NCBI GenBank assembly: GCA_023101725.1
Contig: JALJCO010003102.1
Span: 372,001-436,000 of the forward strand
Length of the DNA stretch: 64,000 nucleotides
Reading direction: 5' to 3'
DNA from: Atherinomorus stipes
Taxonomy: Eukaryota; Chordata; Actinopteri; Atheriniformes; Atherinidae
Of the stretch, positions 36,346 to 50,819 are shown piece after piece (within the stretch, counting starts at the first letter, position 1; the number at the start of each line of letters is the position of its first letter). Below the pieces are notes generated by a model. That model was not told where the DNA came from. It made no database searches and saw only the letters and a list, made by a program, of their open reading frames with translations. Both the position numbers and the translations under genes were made by a program.

Positions 36346-39300
36346 TTGGTCTGCTTTCACACTTGCTTGCACTTTAATCAAGCACACCAAACCACCTAGA
36401 CTGCAAACTACAACTGCCCCTTCCATAAATAACCACTGACTAAAAGGAAAAAAAGCAGTAGGAAGAGGAAAATCTGGTCCATTAACTGGCCAGGACTGAA
36501 AATGTAAATCCTTCTCCTTTTGCTGGCTCATTCCCTGCAAGTAAACAATGGAGCAACACTAAGTTTATGAAGTCTTTAGGTTTCTGTTTTTACTTTGGTG
36601 CTCAAATGTAACACAGCTTTCACAAGGTGGTGACAAATGTGAGCAGCAGGTGGAACAGTTAGCTATCCAAAATATCGCTATGATGGTACTAAGTCACTTC
36701 CTCATTTTGGTTTGCTGGATGGAGCTGTTTGCTTTCACACTGCAAGCAAACTGCACCAAGGCTTGCCCACGAACTGAACCCCCAGCTTTCAAGAGAAACA
36801 GAGATAAATGGTCCTAATGAACTGTACTATCTGGGAAAACAGACCAGGGTGTGTTAGACCAAGCAGCACCAGGATGGATGCCCTCTGAGTTTCTATAACA
36901 GGCTGTGCATAAAAGATGGGCACAGGCACAGTGACACTGTCTGATTCCTGTTTTAAAGCCTGGAGTTTAACCAGAAACTCTTCCACTGAGCAGCTGTTTC
37001 CTTCATCTGTGTCATGTGGGTTTCCCAAACTGTCACACCCTTTTTGGAAATCACCAGCAGACTGTCCGTTAATTCCAAAAGAGGACACGAGCAGGAGCAC
37101 AAATTCTTAGCACTTCTGCCAATCCACAGTCTGCAGGAAAATACCCATGCAATCTTTCACAAGGCATGCATTTTCTAAACTGAAGAAAAAGTTATTTCAG
37201 ATCAGAAAATTTGAGAACTAGGTGAGAGTTAACTTTGTTCATGTCCTCTTTATGTTGCTGCATCCCATTCTGGTAAGATAGCAACAGCTTTATCTCTTAG
37301 CAAGTGGAAAAACTAAATATATGGTTTTAATATATCCTGGATTATCTTGATTTTAATATTTAACCTACACATTAGCCTACTTGCCTCTATAGGGGGAAAA
37401 AAAGTGCATTCTTCTTTACTTTTACTGAACATACCATTAAAAAAACAGCTTAAAACATCACCAGCTCCCAAAAAATATAAAAGAATCCACAGCTACAGTA
37501 ACATAATAATGTGAAACAAAAACAGAACAGCAGGTCAGAAATTTTAGCTGTAGATTTTTTTCTTAATTTTTCACACACTGAACAACACACTAGCAAATCT
37601 ATTTACAACAGATACTGTTACGTCCTCCTTGAATAACTCAGACTCTCTTCAAGGCAACACACAGTCTGCATCAGAATGTTTCAAGGCCAAGCAGATCATG
37701 CTTAATGTATGTTCGGCCTCTGGGACATTGGGAAGGAACATCTGACGTCAGCAGGAGAGAATCGCAAAACACTGCGTTGCATTTGACAACCATTTTCACA
37801 CAAGGGCAAGAATAAGGAAAGTATAAATTAGCCGTAGTGTTTGGTGTTTGCAAGGTGAACAAAATACTTTTGTTTGCAATGAGGATTTATTTGCAATACC
37901 AATGTGTCCTGAAGTCTAAACAGTCTGACAGCATTTTGTAACAAAATATTTTACCCACAGTGTTTGCATTGTCTTGAGCCTCTCTTGTTTTTGTCCTTCA
38001 ACATCACTGCTGTTTTGTTTTAGAGCATAAATGCAAGGAGAAGCAGTGTATAATCTCTGATGTGTGCCCATACAAGCACTATAGTCAAACTTATAGCAAG
38101 TCAACAGGTTTAGAAATGCAGATAATGGAACAAGACCTGCATTATACAATATTCTAATTTCAATGCTATTGTTGTTTTCTTAGTGGTTTGATTGTTTACT
38201 TTTTTCCAGTATCACTGAAAAAAGTGAATCAGAGCAGTTGTTGACTTTATTTAAACAATTTATGTTCAGTTAACATATAAAATAGGTGTTTGTTGGATTA
38301 AATATTATTTTTTAAGGTACCTTAATGTGATTTTTGTCTCATGTTATCCCTACAGTACATAATATATGTGTTGCATGAACACAATTCATTTAAGTACTGT
38401 GAATAACAAACTATGATTAACATATTTCTTTTCAGTTAAAGTAACATATTATAATTATGTGGAACCTGTTGACATAAAAAAATGATGTAAGTCAAAGATT
38501 CATTTTTTTGAGTGTAAACAACTCACTAAAGTCTAGAAAACGCAAAAAACCTATAGGGTTGAAGAAGTATTTATAACTTACTTATCTTTTCCTCCCCCTC
38601 CCTTCCCTTACATCTCTCTCTCTCTTCCTTTCTCTCTCTCTCACAACGTCTTTGTCCCTGTCTTTTGCATTCATTTTATGCCATTCCCCTCCTCTCACTC
38701 AGGCTCTTTGCCTCCATCTCAGCTGGATATACCAGGCGTCCCTTTAATTCGACATACTAATGTAATTCGCCTTCTCTATAATCATCCATTTTCCCGTTTT
38801 CATGCCCTTTCCCCCGAACTTGAGACACGTCTTGTGGATTCTATTTCACAGCGGTACACCAGACTACATCAGTTTCCATTTCATTTATTCAGTATTTGTT
38901 TTGGAAACCCATGCTGGTCTGATATGAATCAGAATTGCTTAATAGAAGAAACTTTCACTGACCAGGTTAGAGTAAATATAATTACACCCAAACCTGAAAC
39001 TACAATTTAATGTTAATGTTCTGAATCAAATGAAGATGAATGTTGCGCCGTAAAAAAAGCGTTGAGTCGTAATAGATATCAGAAGAGCATTTATCTCAGG
39101 TACACAATCTAAAACTGATGCGCTTGCTCACTCAGTGCATCTGTAAATCTCCATTTCGAGAAGCTTCCTGTACTCAGAAGTTCTAACTCTGTAATCATCG
39201 GTGAAAATATGGAACCACAAGTCTTTGATTTTCTTCATGCAGTTGTCCATTTTGTTTCAGAACATACAATAGGCATTGCATTTACCGAACACAATATTTT

Positions 39301-40830
39301 TTGTCTGTTGAAGCGGAGGAAAATGACAGTATTCATAACTGCTTCAGTTTTATTAAAGCAAATATTCTTTATCAGCCCTTCCAACCACTAGATATGACTC
39401 AATGAGGACTTTTTGTTACAGTGTGTTGATGTCTTTAGCTGAGGAAATGCCTTAAAGTTCTTTGCGCTGTGACAAGATTATAATAATAATAGAAAAAAAT
39501 TACCCAATGAAACATGTTTTCCACTGACTGAAAGAGAGACTTTGTTTAAAAGTCCATCAGTCTTTTACTGTAGAGGTCAGGACTGACATGCAACATTACA
39601 TCATCAGTGGCTGTATAAATGTGTTTTCTTCAAATGGACCTGCACCAACTTAACGTTCTGGCATCATCTCCTTGTTAAACGCAGATTCATCACTAAATAT
39701 CACTTTCATCCAACCATCCACAGTCTCTGACGGCATCACTTCAACCTACTTTTTTCCTCTACGTGTTCTTGGAAATAAAATCCCAAACTTCCATCTTCTT
39801 ACATGTTTTAAGACGCCAGCTTGTTCAGCTGCAGTAAAACAGTTTTGTGTCATGTCTGTAAATTATTCATTTAGAAAATGTGAGACCAGAATAAACACAG
39901 TCCAAGAGTGATGATTTCATTGTTTTTGCTGATGGTTAGTTTAAAAATATGTTCTTTGTCACCGTGTGAAAAATACATGCATTTTATTTGTACATAGAAA
40001 TTACAGTTGTGACTCTTTAAGTGCCCAATTGCTGACGAGTAATTAGTAAAATATTTCATAATGACTGAAAATGCTCATTTTCTGCTTTACTTTGGTGCTT
40101 TGAAATATGCAAATTAATTATCCATTTTAAATACATTCAGAGGCATCTTATTGTTCCTTAGAAAATATTTTTAGAAGCCTAAATTTGTGATCTGTTGTAA
40201 AGAGTGTCCACTCTATTTTCTGCATTACTGGAAGCTTATTGGTATGAAATATTCATTTTTAGGGGATGAGACTGGAGGCACATCCCGATGTGACTTCAGA
40301 AAAACCTGGTTGGTTGATTCTGATGAGAAAAGAAAAGAAAAAGAGATCAGACAAGTAAGTCACAATGTCTGTGTCCAAAGGCACACACAGCTATTACTTT
40401 TAAGCTCTGTGAAAAGTGTGAGAAATTCTCAGACATATTTTAAATTTGATTCAACTTGTAAAATTAATGCTGCAGAAAAAGGTCTGTAAACTGGGCAGGT
40501 TTAAATTATAACTTCTGTGCTCGTATTTGAAATTCAGTGGCAATGCACAAAACATAAAATCAGCAAAGAAAAGAAAAATATTTGGTCAATCTTAATGTTC
40601 TTGTTGTTGTTAAACCTTCAGAGTTCGTATTTAATATTTTCCTTTATCTCTTATGAACTCATATCACCTTCACACACACTTTAAATTAAAATGAAAAGGT
40701 TTTATAATATAGAAATGTTTTTAAAAAGTGTTTATAGAATAAAAATCTTTCATTTAACTTTTCATTTTTATAGCCAATGTGATAAATTACCTTCAAGATC
40801 ATGGTTGTGATCGTTAATATCACTTCGAGT
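36346..40830. other. Intergenic DNA without recognised genes
   Basis: Phrases such as ctgctttcacac at 36351 and gtttgctttcacac near 36728 hint at an old MITE with unclear ends. A pyrimidine-rich CT tract lies at 38590-38645. The 110-codon frame at 38678-39010 follows an acceptor-like CAG but resembles nothing known. Confidence 0.4.
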
Positions 40831-40835
40831 TGATA

Positions 40836-41130
40836 TGAATGAATGAATGAATGAATGAATGAACAAATTAATGAATGAGCGAACGAATGCTTTATTTTGA
40901 ACATATGCTTGTAACACAAGAAAAAAAAAACAACAAAAAAATTAAAACAGACCAAACAGACAAAAACTTACAAACAGAACACAAATGTGAACGATGATAA
41001 TATGAACAATATTTATCATAAGCAAGTAGGACAAAATTAAATAAAAATCCAATTACTGTGTGCACATTTGCAAATGGTACTACATGTTTGATAAATAGGA
41101 ATGGAAGATATGTCACCACTACATATAAAA
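40836..41130 (-). mobile_element. Probable LINE 3' end with (ATTC)n tail
   Basis: A (GAAT)n run at about 40838-40863, then degenerate units and an AT-rich stretch with gctttattttgaacatatgc, resembles the reverse complement of a LINE 3' UTR ending in a tetranucleotide tail. No coding domain was identified. Confidence 0.4.
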
Positions 41131-41970
41131 AAGAAAATTTTAAATTTAATGATAGAACAATCTCTTAGGAGAGTCAGTAATATAATAAAACATGATATTT
41201 TTCATGTCACAGCAATGCTACATACTTCATGTCCTTCTAGGGACAACCTGAAATACTCCTAACACATTTTAAGGGCAGTATAAATAAGTGACGGAATGTG
41301 CATCAGATTTGCCGGCAGTCTCAGAGCTACCTCCATCCTGTCAGCATTGAGCCTCTGATGGAGAGGTTAAGGTTGGCGCTCCAGGCCAAACCCAGCAGCT
41401 GAGAGCCCGCCCTCAGGAGGAAGAGTCAACATGGCAAGGGCACCAAACACATTCAGGATGCATAGGTGCCATTTATCATCGCTGACAACTGCACCTCAGT
41501 GCCATTTGGGTTTATTACTGGTACATTCCTCCCCACATAATGATGTTTTCCTTAGCACCTGTCCTCTGAGACTTACTTCAATGAAAAACTGCTGTGGAAA
41601 AGGTGGCAGGGTTTTTTTTTTTTCCTTGTTTGTTGTTTTTTGGCTTTTTTTTAAACTTCTTTTTTGTGATATCCCCATAGAGCATTTGCTTTCCTTGACT
41701 TTTAAGGACATAGATAAAACAAAACATTTTTAGTAAAAATGTGGCTACAGGTTTTGGCGCCAGCTGCCTGAATATGTAGGTCATATGCATGAAAAAGGGA
41801 TTTATTAGATACACAGTGGTATGTATATTCATGGTATTCAAAATTGCATCACTCGTATTAATTAGGATGAATTTTAGGCTGAACATAAGGACAAGGACTG
41901 TTTTCTACTGTTCATAACAGCTATATTTGCCTTGTAGAGCTCCAAAATAATTAGTGCTGGTTCTGAGGAA
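41131..41970. other. Intergenic DNA, nothing recognised
   Basis: The frames at 41431-41886 on both strands overlap a T-rich run and lack motifs. Confidence 0.35.
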
Positions 41971-41977
41971 TTCCTGT

Positions 41978-42660
41978 TCATTCTTCAGCCAGCACCATCT
42001 GGAGTTGGCACTGCTGGCATTGAGGGTTTGGAGATTGTTGTACATACCAGCTCAGCAAATCCCAAAGATTTTCATTGTGGTTTATGTCCACCCTTTTGGC
42101 AGGCCAAGAAAGAAACTCAATATTATTTGTGCACACAATTCCCACTTGATTCAACCACTGTGATTTTGAAATTGTGGCATTCAAACACTACACACATTTC
42201 TATTTGAAGGAAAGCTCAAGAAAAGGCTTGTGAAATTCATTGTGATAGCTCCCTGTAATAAATTTTCCCTTGAGAAATTAAAGGTCAACATGAAGACCAG
42301 CAGTGACTGTACACAGCACAGATAACTATACATATATCTGACTTTCCATCCTTAAACACTGGATCTTAATCCTGTTTGAGAACACAGCAGTTGAGCTATC
42401 TGACGGGTAAGTGTTAGCAGCCTGTCCTGTCAGTGGTAAGCTGTGAGGAGTACCAATGCAGCCTCGTCTCACTGTGTGTGAAATGACCACAAGCTGTCTT
42501 TCATCAGAGAGTTTGATAAGGTGGAGGTGCATACAACAGAAGACCAAATATGGTAGTGAATCTGAGCCACTGTGTAAGGATCACAGAGCATGAGATGCAG
42601 GAACATCAGGCCACGACCTCCACAACACCTTACACGAGGGCATGTTATGTCTTGCAATTA
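41978..42660 (-). pseudogene. Degraded Tc1/mariner-like transposase
   Basis: On the minus strand 41978-42184 reads FLSWPAKRVDINHNENLWDL. This is recognisable as the segment before and including the catalytic Glu of Tc1-type DD34E transposases (usual form WPARSPDLNPIENLWD). A glutamine-rich stretch and ...EE follow. Upstream minus frames (about 42326-42657) include GGRGLMF, possibly the remains of the GGGSVMVWG block. Frameshifts and stops break it, and both ends are missing or degenerate. Confidence 0.6.
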
Positions 42661-42905
42661 CATGACAGAGTCCAAGATGGCAACAAGGTACTCCATTGTG
42701 ATGTGATAAGATCCAAACCAAGTGATGACTTCCTCTGCAAGTCATCCAGTTACTACAAAAATCAGCAGTTGTGTACAATATTTTCAATTTCTGATTTTAT
42801 TTTTTTGTGAGTAGCCTACTGTTAAACCTGAAAACTGAAACTCTAATATCCTTTAAAAGATATATGTCAACAGATAATAATCCAACATGAACTTTTGTCC
42901 CCATT

Positions 42906-42986
42906 CTTTTCATTCATTCATTCATTCATTCATTCATTCATTCATTCATTCATTCATTCATTCATTCATTCATTCATTCATTCATT
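42906..42986. repeat. (TTCA)n microsatellite, tail of the adjacent LINE
   Basis: About 20 perfect tetranucleotide units, read as (AATG)n on the minus strand directly after the LINE 3' UTR. The repeated FIHSFIHS frame is an artefact of the repeat. Confidence 0.9.
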
Positions 42987-44275
42987 TCATTTATTTTGCT
43001 CATCACCAAATACATGGTAAAAAGCACAAACGTCACATCATAACAGAAAAAGTTGTACCTTTAACAATGCAGAACTCATTAAAAAAGAGGTAAGACCTGT
43101 TTCAAAAAAGCACCCAACTTATATATTATCTTTGATTGGTCAGACTGAAGAAGCATTATGAGTTTATACATTGATGGATAATACCAATAACATTTTGGCA
43201 AAAACTTTAACCTATATTCAGCAGCTAATACATTGTCACATTCAAATAAAACATGAAGTTTATCTCCTACACAACCATTACAACACAAAGGACAAATTCT
43301 CATGTTTCTTTCTAGGCCCTTATATTGACCGGTTATTTTGGGAATTCTTGTGTTATTTGTTCTAAAGCTACAAATTGCCTGTCTGTAGCTGAGATTTTCA
43401 CATAAATATTTTTCAACTTTATACTCTGATTTAATTTCAGCATACACATCACATGAAGACATATCCCTAATTTCACTTCACCATTTTTGTACATAACTGA
43501 TTTTTCAGGGCTCGCTCCACAGTTGGTTTAAGCCAGCTAACATTGTTGGGAAGTTGATAAATCCAGATATATGACAGACCACAATTATCCAAAGTATCCT
43601 TTACCTGCTGGAGCCATGGGGAGATATATTCCCCTGTATTATATAAGTGAACTAAATATGTGTACATTTGTGTCGTAAATTTACAGTCTTTACCCTGGAC
43701 AAGCCTCCCCCAATACCCAATCGACCGTTTTTGGATAGCTATGCTGATGGGATATCTGCCCAGTTCTCTGTACACCATGTTATTACAAGTGTCCATTTTC
43801 ACTTTAAGATGTATTTCAAAAATCAGAGGTGTAATCTTTCGAGAATATCAATTTTTTGAAACCCCCACAGGCATACAGCATTCCAGGTGTAACTAATTTA
43901 TCAAAAAGGTCAGGGGTGAGATTTAATAGCAGACTGACTTTTTTACTTTTAGAGAGAACAGCAAACATTGCCCGAGAGGCTGCGTCGTGTAAATCTTTAA
44001 TTGCCAACTTAAATCTTTCATTATAATTGAAAATGAGTCCTGAATATATAAAACAGGACAAGACTTCCAACCTCTTTTTGTTACATGTAAAATTTAGGTA
44101 ACTATAGCCTTTTCTATGTCCAAATATCATAACTTTAGTTTTCCTCACTATTAATTTCTAATTTCTAATTATTACAATATTCACATATATGGTCAATTGC
44201 CTTTTGTAGACCTAACTTTGTAGATTACATAACAGTAGTGTCATCTGCGTATATCAGGACCAGAAGCCTCGATGC
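42987..44275 (-). pseudogene. 5'-truncated LINE reverse transcriptase with a tetranucleotide 3' tail
   Basis: Read on the minus strand, the catalytic YADD (IYADDT) lies at 44241-44252, followed by KTKVMIFG and then FIYSGLIFNYNERFKLAIKD in broken frames. Next come ELGRYPISIAIQKRSIGYWG near 43720-43770 and a C-terminal zinc-type motif CPLCCNGCVGDKLHVLFEC near 43245-43310. This order is that of a LINE ORF2 C-terminal half. At least two frameshifts or stops inactivate it. The 5' end stops near 44275, just before the YADD block, as in typical 5' truncation. The clade is not assigned with certainty. Confidence 0.8.
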
Positions 44276-47206
44276 AGTATCTTAGGGTAATTGTTTGGCA
44301 ACCTCTCTGCAATAAGTAACTTTCCAAACCAGGTGTCCACAATTAACAGCTAATGATCACGTAATTGTCCCTGTTGCCTGGATACATTTCCCACCTCAGT
44401 CAATCTCAGTCTAGTGACGTTTATTCTCTATGCCTCTGTGGTTTATGTACATTGTGCATGCACAAGTTAGAAAGGTTTAATTTTGCGGTATTTAGATGGA
44501 TTCCTTGCATTCCTTGAATTGTTGTAAATTCCTGGAATCTCACTAATGAAACAAGTGACAAAGGTATTCTATTATTCAACTTTCTGATATTATCACATCC
44601 ACTGAACAAGACATTTAAACCACTTGTCATTGACATTATTGAGATCTTGCAGTTTCATAACACATTCTAATCAAGTCTTTTATTGTCTCTTTACAAAATG
44701 CATACAATATTTTGGCAGCTGGATTTTCAGATCATATACATGGTCACTATGTGCTTGTGAACAAGAAAAAGGTTTGGCCCAACTGCAATTCTAAAACACC
44801 GTATGAACCCACACTGAGCTGTAGAAATAATATCTGCACCCTGAAGTTAGAATAAGAAATACTCCTAAGGGAAAGCCTCCTGTTTGAGATTCACTGCTGT
44901 AAAGTAAATGGATCAAGTAAAGCTGATATTGATTGATGTGGATTCTACCAAATATTTTCCTAAGATCGCTTGTTTTATCTATAAAGTTTTATGAGAGGAA
45001 AATATTGAAAGCAAATCCATAAACCCAATATAAAATCAACTTCACATGAGGTTTTGCAGGGAAGCGAAGGGAGCAGGAGCTGAAATGGCCATGATATGAT
45101 GTCTTATTACCCACAGGAAACTGGGGGCGGTCGTTGGAAGAATCAATACTTGACTGATGAATTTGCTTCCGATTTTTTTCAATATTTTGACTCAGTAGGG
45201 AGCTAAGAGGAATTTTTTACCACATGATAGTCAAGCACTGAATTGATGGTGCAAAATATATGCATCATATCTTCGCTATAGTGCGTGTGGATTGCTGCAA
45301 TATAGTTTCATGTTTCCTATACAGGACTAAGAAAAATACATCATCAAACATCAAAATCTAAAATCTTGAATACAGTTTAGCAGCCTCAGCTTTAACAAAA
45401 ACATCTAGGAATGAGGTTAAGACCATTTTAATTTTTTTTTTTATTCATTCTTATTCAGCATAATTAGTTGAGGCATTCAGAATGACAAACATATCAATGC
45501 AAGTTTTCTGATACAGTAAGTCCGCATGTGACTCGACCTCAAATTTCATAATGAAAATCTGCACATCGGAAAATACTGACTTACCACCACAAGCTGTCAT
45601 TAACATTACTTTACACTTTTAAAGTGTGCAGTAAAACATTTTTATAAATCATTAATAGCAGCCTCCAGCTATTCTAATGGTTGGCTGTCAAAAGCTGATC
45701 AATGATGATATTGAAGAAGTGTGCAGTGCCAATAAACTGCACTGTGTATATTCAGGCTTAATTATCAGCGGTAAACAAGTGGCCAGACTTCATCTGTAAG
45801 CATGCAAAATGATTTTGGAGTAATTATGTTTTGATGTGGGGATTTCCTTGCAAACAGTTATACATACTTGTTTATTAGATTAAACAATAATAAATTAAAA
45901 CAATATAAACAGAGGCTGAGCTGCATTTGTTTGTTTGAATCAAACATTTGCTTTAGTTAAAAGTTATGTGACTCTTTTTTTTTTTAAAGCAATTGTTTCT
46001 AAAATATATTTGGACATACTAGTAAAGTTTTTTGTCTTTCAGAGCTGATGTGAATTTTAAAAGAGTAAGTTAGATATTTCTTCAAATATTTGAGCTTCAG
46101 GATGTATGAAGAAGAAATCATGATGCCAGCTTCTTTCTCTTTGCCTTTGAGATGAAGCCGATCATTATCTTGGCTGAGGTGTTGCTGATGATGATGATGG
46201 TGATGAAGATTAGCGACAGCTGACCGATTTGTGCCAGCGGGTACAATCTTTGTTCTCAGAATTAAATATGTTCATTCAATTGAAATTTATTTTCTGCTTC
46301 TGGGTTTCATCATAATGTTGAAATCAATATTTAATATCCTTGGATCAATGCTATGTGGGGTTTTATTTTGCATCGGCTCTGTCAGTATTTCGGAGTAATT
46401 ATGTGCATCAGTAAAAGATTAGGAACTGATGTTGTGAAAGAACTCGAAATGTGTCACTTGAGAGTGTGTATTTTTCCCTCTTTAATTTTCTTGACATCCA
46501 AGGTTTTACTGTTGCTGGCTTCAGAATTGACATTGATTTTATGCTGTCTGAATAATAGATGCATGATAATTGTGTTCGTGGAGAAAAGAGCACAACCTTT
46601 TCATCCTTATTGTATGAGTTTGATGAATTGAATGTTGTTTCAATTAACCATTTGCTAAATCCCACAGCTTGCAAGTGTAACTTAGTAAGAACAGCAGGTC
46701 TGTTAAGTTTTTTTTCTGAATACTTAAGGATAACTTACTTTTTTTTTCTACCTAGACCTCATTTCTAGGAGCTTTTACATGCATTTACACACCGATAAAA
46801 TTTCTAAATCACTTTGATTGCTTTGAACGATATTTTGTTAATTCGCCATTTGGCATATATCCATATAATGGGAGAGACGGTGCAAAATGAGTGGGCCTCT
46901 CTATATTATTTGCAGCAAAACTCCTTAATTCCACCAATATTTTGAGTAGAATGAACCATCAAATGAGTACTATTGACCTGTGAGTTAGCAGTTTCACAGA
47001 TTGCTGTTTGTTGTTGTCTGGCTGGCTAGCTGCTCTCAGCTGTGCTGCTGCGGTGTGCGTCAGGGGTGCGCATGGCTAGCAGAGTGTGGAGAATGGTCCC
47101 ATTATCTAACAGAGCTAAATCTGGACTCACAGGACAATAGCACTTGTTTGTTCATTCATTCTACTTAAAGTATGAGTGAAATGAAGGAGTTTTGCTGCAG
47201 ATACTG
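44276..47206. other. Intergenic DNA, mostly unique
   Basis: No gene or clear transposon was recognised. A short (ATG)n run lies at 46187-46206. The frames at 46353-46768 have no motif. Confidence 0.4.
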
Positions 47207-47214
47207 CCTTAGAG

Positions 47215-47428
47215 CAGTGTTTCTTAATTCCAGTCCTCAGGACCCACTGCCCTACATAACTTCTGGGTAACCCTGCTTTCACACACCTGAATCAAATGAA
47301 TGGCTCGTTAACATATTGCAAAGAACTTGATGAGGAAGTTCATTCATCTGAATCAGGTGTGTTGAAGTAGGAACACATCAAAGCTATGCAGGGCAGTGGG
47401 TCCTGAAGACCGGGATTGAGAAACACTG
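47215..47428. mobile_element. hAT MITE with perfect 8-bp target duplication
   Basis: CCTTAGAG precedes (47207-47214) and follows (47429-47436) a 214-bp element. The ends begin CAGTGTTTCTTAATTCCAG and finish GGGATTGAGAAACACTG, and pairing continues over about 40 bases with few differences. An 8-bp duplication and a CAGTG start are hallmarks of hAT (Charlie-like) elements. There is no coding capacity. Confidence 0.92.
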
Positions 47429-47726
47429 CCTTAGAGGCCCACTCCTTTTGCCCCCTTCACTCCCATTATATGGAAATACGCCAAATTGCGACTGCAAAAC
47501 CTCGTCCGAATGGGTGAAAGAGATACAGAAATTTTTAACCGTGAGTAAATGCATAAACTCCTGGAAATAAGGTCCAGGTTGAAAAAAAAAAAGTTATCCT
47601 TTGAATTGAGTCATAAAGCTGAAAAGGTGGGTCATTCTGTGCTTTTCTTTTGCTTTTTTCTCATATGTATGACTTTGTTGACTATATTAAACACATTATT
47701 TGTTGAACCCAAAACACAGCACTTAA

Positions 47727-49073
47727 AGGGGAAGTTTGCTTTTTTTTTCAATCTTCCCCTCATTTCTATCATGAAATATGTTCATGAAATATGTTCATTT
47801 ACTCACCCAGACAGTTTTGGTGCAACTTGAATTCCTTCGTGAGATATTTAGATCCACTCCAGACCAGCGTATGTCCAATATAATGGAAGTGATGGGGCAA
47901 CCATGTCCGGCCTCTAAACAATGTTTCGTAACAAAACATTGGTGAAATGAAGGAGTTTGTGGCAGATAATGCCTCATTTAGAGCCTGCGTGGGGTTGCCC
48001 CATCACTTCCATTATATTGGACTCACACTGATCTGGAGTGGTGAAGTGAAGGTGGGGGGAACTTTTCAGGGCTACGACGCTAAGCCTCTATTCAATCCAG
48101 AGGCGCCCCTACTTCCCCCAGCCTTCAGAGCCTTAGTACATCCGTTACTAAGTTTAGGAGGTCGTAAATCAAGGTCTTACCGAAAGTAGACCTGTATATA
48201 CTTTCCAGTATATAACGGTAACTATTCTCTGCTCGCGTCAGTCTCTATTTTAACATGGACCAAAAATCATACTCACCTCTAACGGGAAATATTAAAGGAA
48301 GTATTCTTGTCTCATCAGTGTGTCGAGAGGCAGCTTTAACCCTTAACTACACTCCTATGAAGGATGAGTCAGGGGCTTTATGAGTGAATCAGGTTTTTCC
48401 TCAGGCAGTCTGAGATCTTTTATTAAGTCAAGCAAGCAAAATACAATCAAATACAATTGAATACCAAAATGTTACTCCCAGATAGTGAGGGAAGGAAAGA
48501 ATAAAGAGAAAACCAGCAGTAAAGTACTGTAATTGATTTTTATCTTATATTCAGCCCGAAGGCCCTCCTGTCCTGACCTATTTGCCCTGTTAGAACTTGC
48601 TCCAAAGGAGGAAGAAAAACGCCCATCATCATGTTTTTATACCTCTGTTGTAGCACCACCTATATGTGGGACAGACATCCTTAAAGGGTAATCTTCAAGG
48701 CAATTGGATATAACAAACATCAAAACTAGTAGTTGTTACTTTGGTTTGCCCTAATAAGGATTTAACTCTTAGTTAGCTTTTCAACCCTGCAGCTGATACT
48801 CTTGCAGGAAGTGCAGGCGTGTGTGTGTAATTCTATTTTTGGAAAAAGGAAGTGTAGCTGGGCCAGCTGAGTTTTCATGTCTGATTTAGGCCTACCATCT
48901 TAATAATAAGTGCAAAAGTTAAGGAAAAGGTTACAGTCAAGTTCACCCTACACAACAGTGGATCTAAATATCTCCCGAAGGAATTCAAGTTGCACCAAAA
49001 CTGTCTGGGTGACTAAATGAACATATTTCATGATAGAAAATAGGTCCAGATTGAAAGTAAACGAACTTCCCCT
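47727..49073. mobile_element. TTAA-flanked MITE with ~130-bp terminal repeats, split by a solo LTR
   Basis: The left end AGGGGAAGTTTG follows TTAA (47723-47726). The right end CGAACTTCCCCT is followed by TCAA (49074-49077), a one-base decay of TTAA. The arms pair over about 130 bases, including ATCATGAAATATGTTCAT and CAGTTTTGGTGCAACTTG. Without the insertion at 48042-48957 the element is about 430 bp. There is no transposase. Confidence 0.8.
48042..48957 (-). repeat. Solo LTR inserted in the TTAA MITE
   Basis: GTGG occurs on both sides (48038-48041 and 48958-48961), and the paired MITE arms show that the sequence between them is extra. The 916-bp insert starts TG and ends CA, lacks coding domains and has no second copy here, as expected after LTR-LTR recombination. 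An AATAAA-type signal (in TTTTATTAAG, near 48417) reads on the minus strand, hence the tentative orientation. A 4- or 5-bp duplication would suit a Gypsy-type or BEL-type origin. Confidence 0.7.
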
Positions 49074-49077
49074 TCAA

Positions 49078-50525
<1,448 letters not shown>

Positions 50526-50529
50526 GTCA

Positions 50530-50640
50530 GATTACTGACTTGAAGCAAAAGATTTCTGATGCCATTCCCACCACTGATGAGGCTATGCTACAGAGAACAT
50601 GGCAAGAAATCGAGCACTGTCTTGATGTGCTACAAGCAAT
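50530..50640 (+). pseudogene. Short transposase-like remnant
   Basis: The plus-strand frame KQKISDAIPTTDEAMLQRTW followed by QEIEHCLDVLQA resembles the C-terminal helices of mariner/IS630-type transposases (a form like ...WQELEYRLDVCR). It is very short, and no catalytic residues or ends are visible. Confidence 0.4.
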
Positions 50641-50819
50641 GTTGCCCATAGGTTTAGACTGCTGTGGGACGTTCATGATGCACTGGGTTCTTCCTTTCCC
50701 ACTCATCTCTGCTTTTCCATGTAAAAACTTGAGAGTATCGCATAATTAACTGTGTTTCTCCTCTCTGCAAGTCTGGCTGGATAAAAAGTTGCAGTATCTT
50801 TGTCTCTCTTTCTGTCTTC

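Noticed and set aside
36346..36790. A MITE bounded by CTGCTTTCACAC phrases
   Set aside because: The two phrases are direct rather than inverted, and no target duplication was found.
38590..39010. Pyrimidine tract, acceptor-like CAG and a 110-codon frame resembling an exon
   Set aside because: No donor, homology or neighbouring exon supports it. CT-rich tracts are common in intergenic DNA.
42890..42990. CRISPR-like array
   Set aside because: The repeat unit is four bases with no spacers. It is a simple microsatellite.
42887..43093. FIHSFIHS repeat protein
   Set aside because: It is a translation of the (TTCA)n microsatellite that forms the LINE tail.
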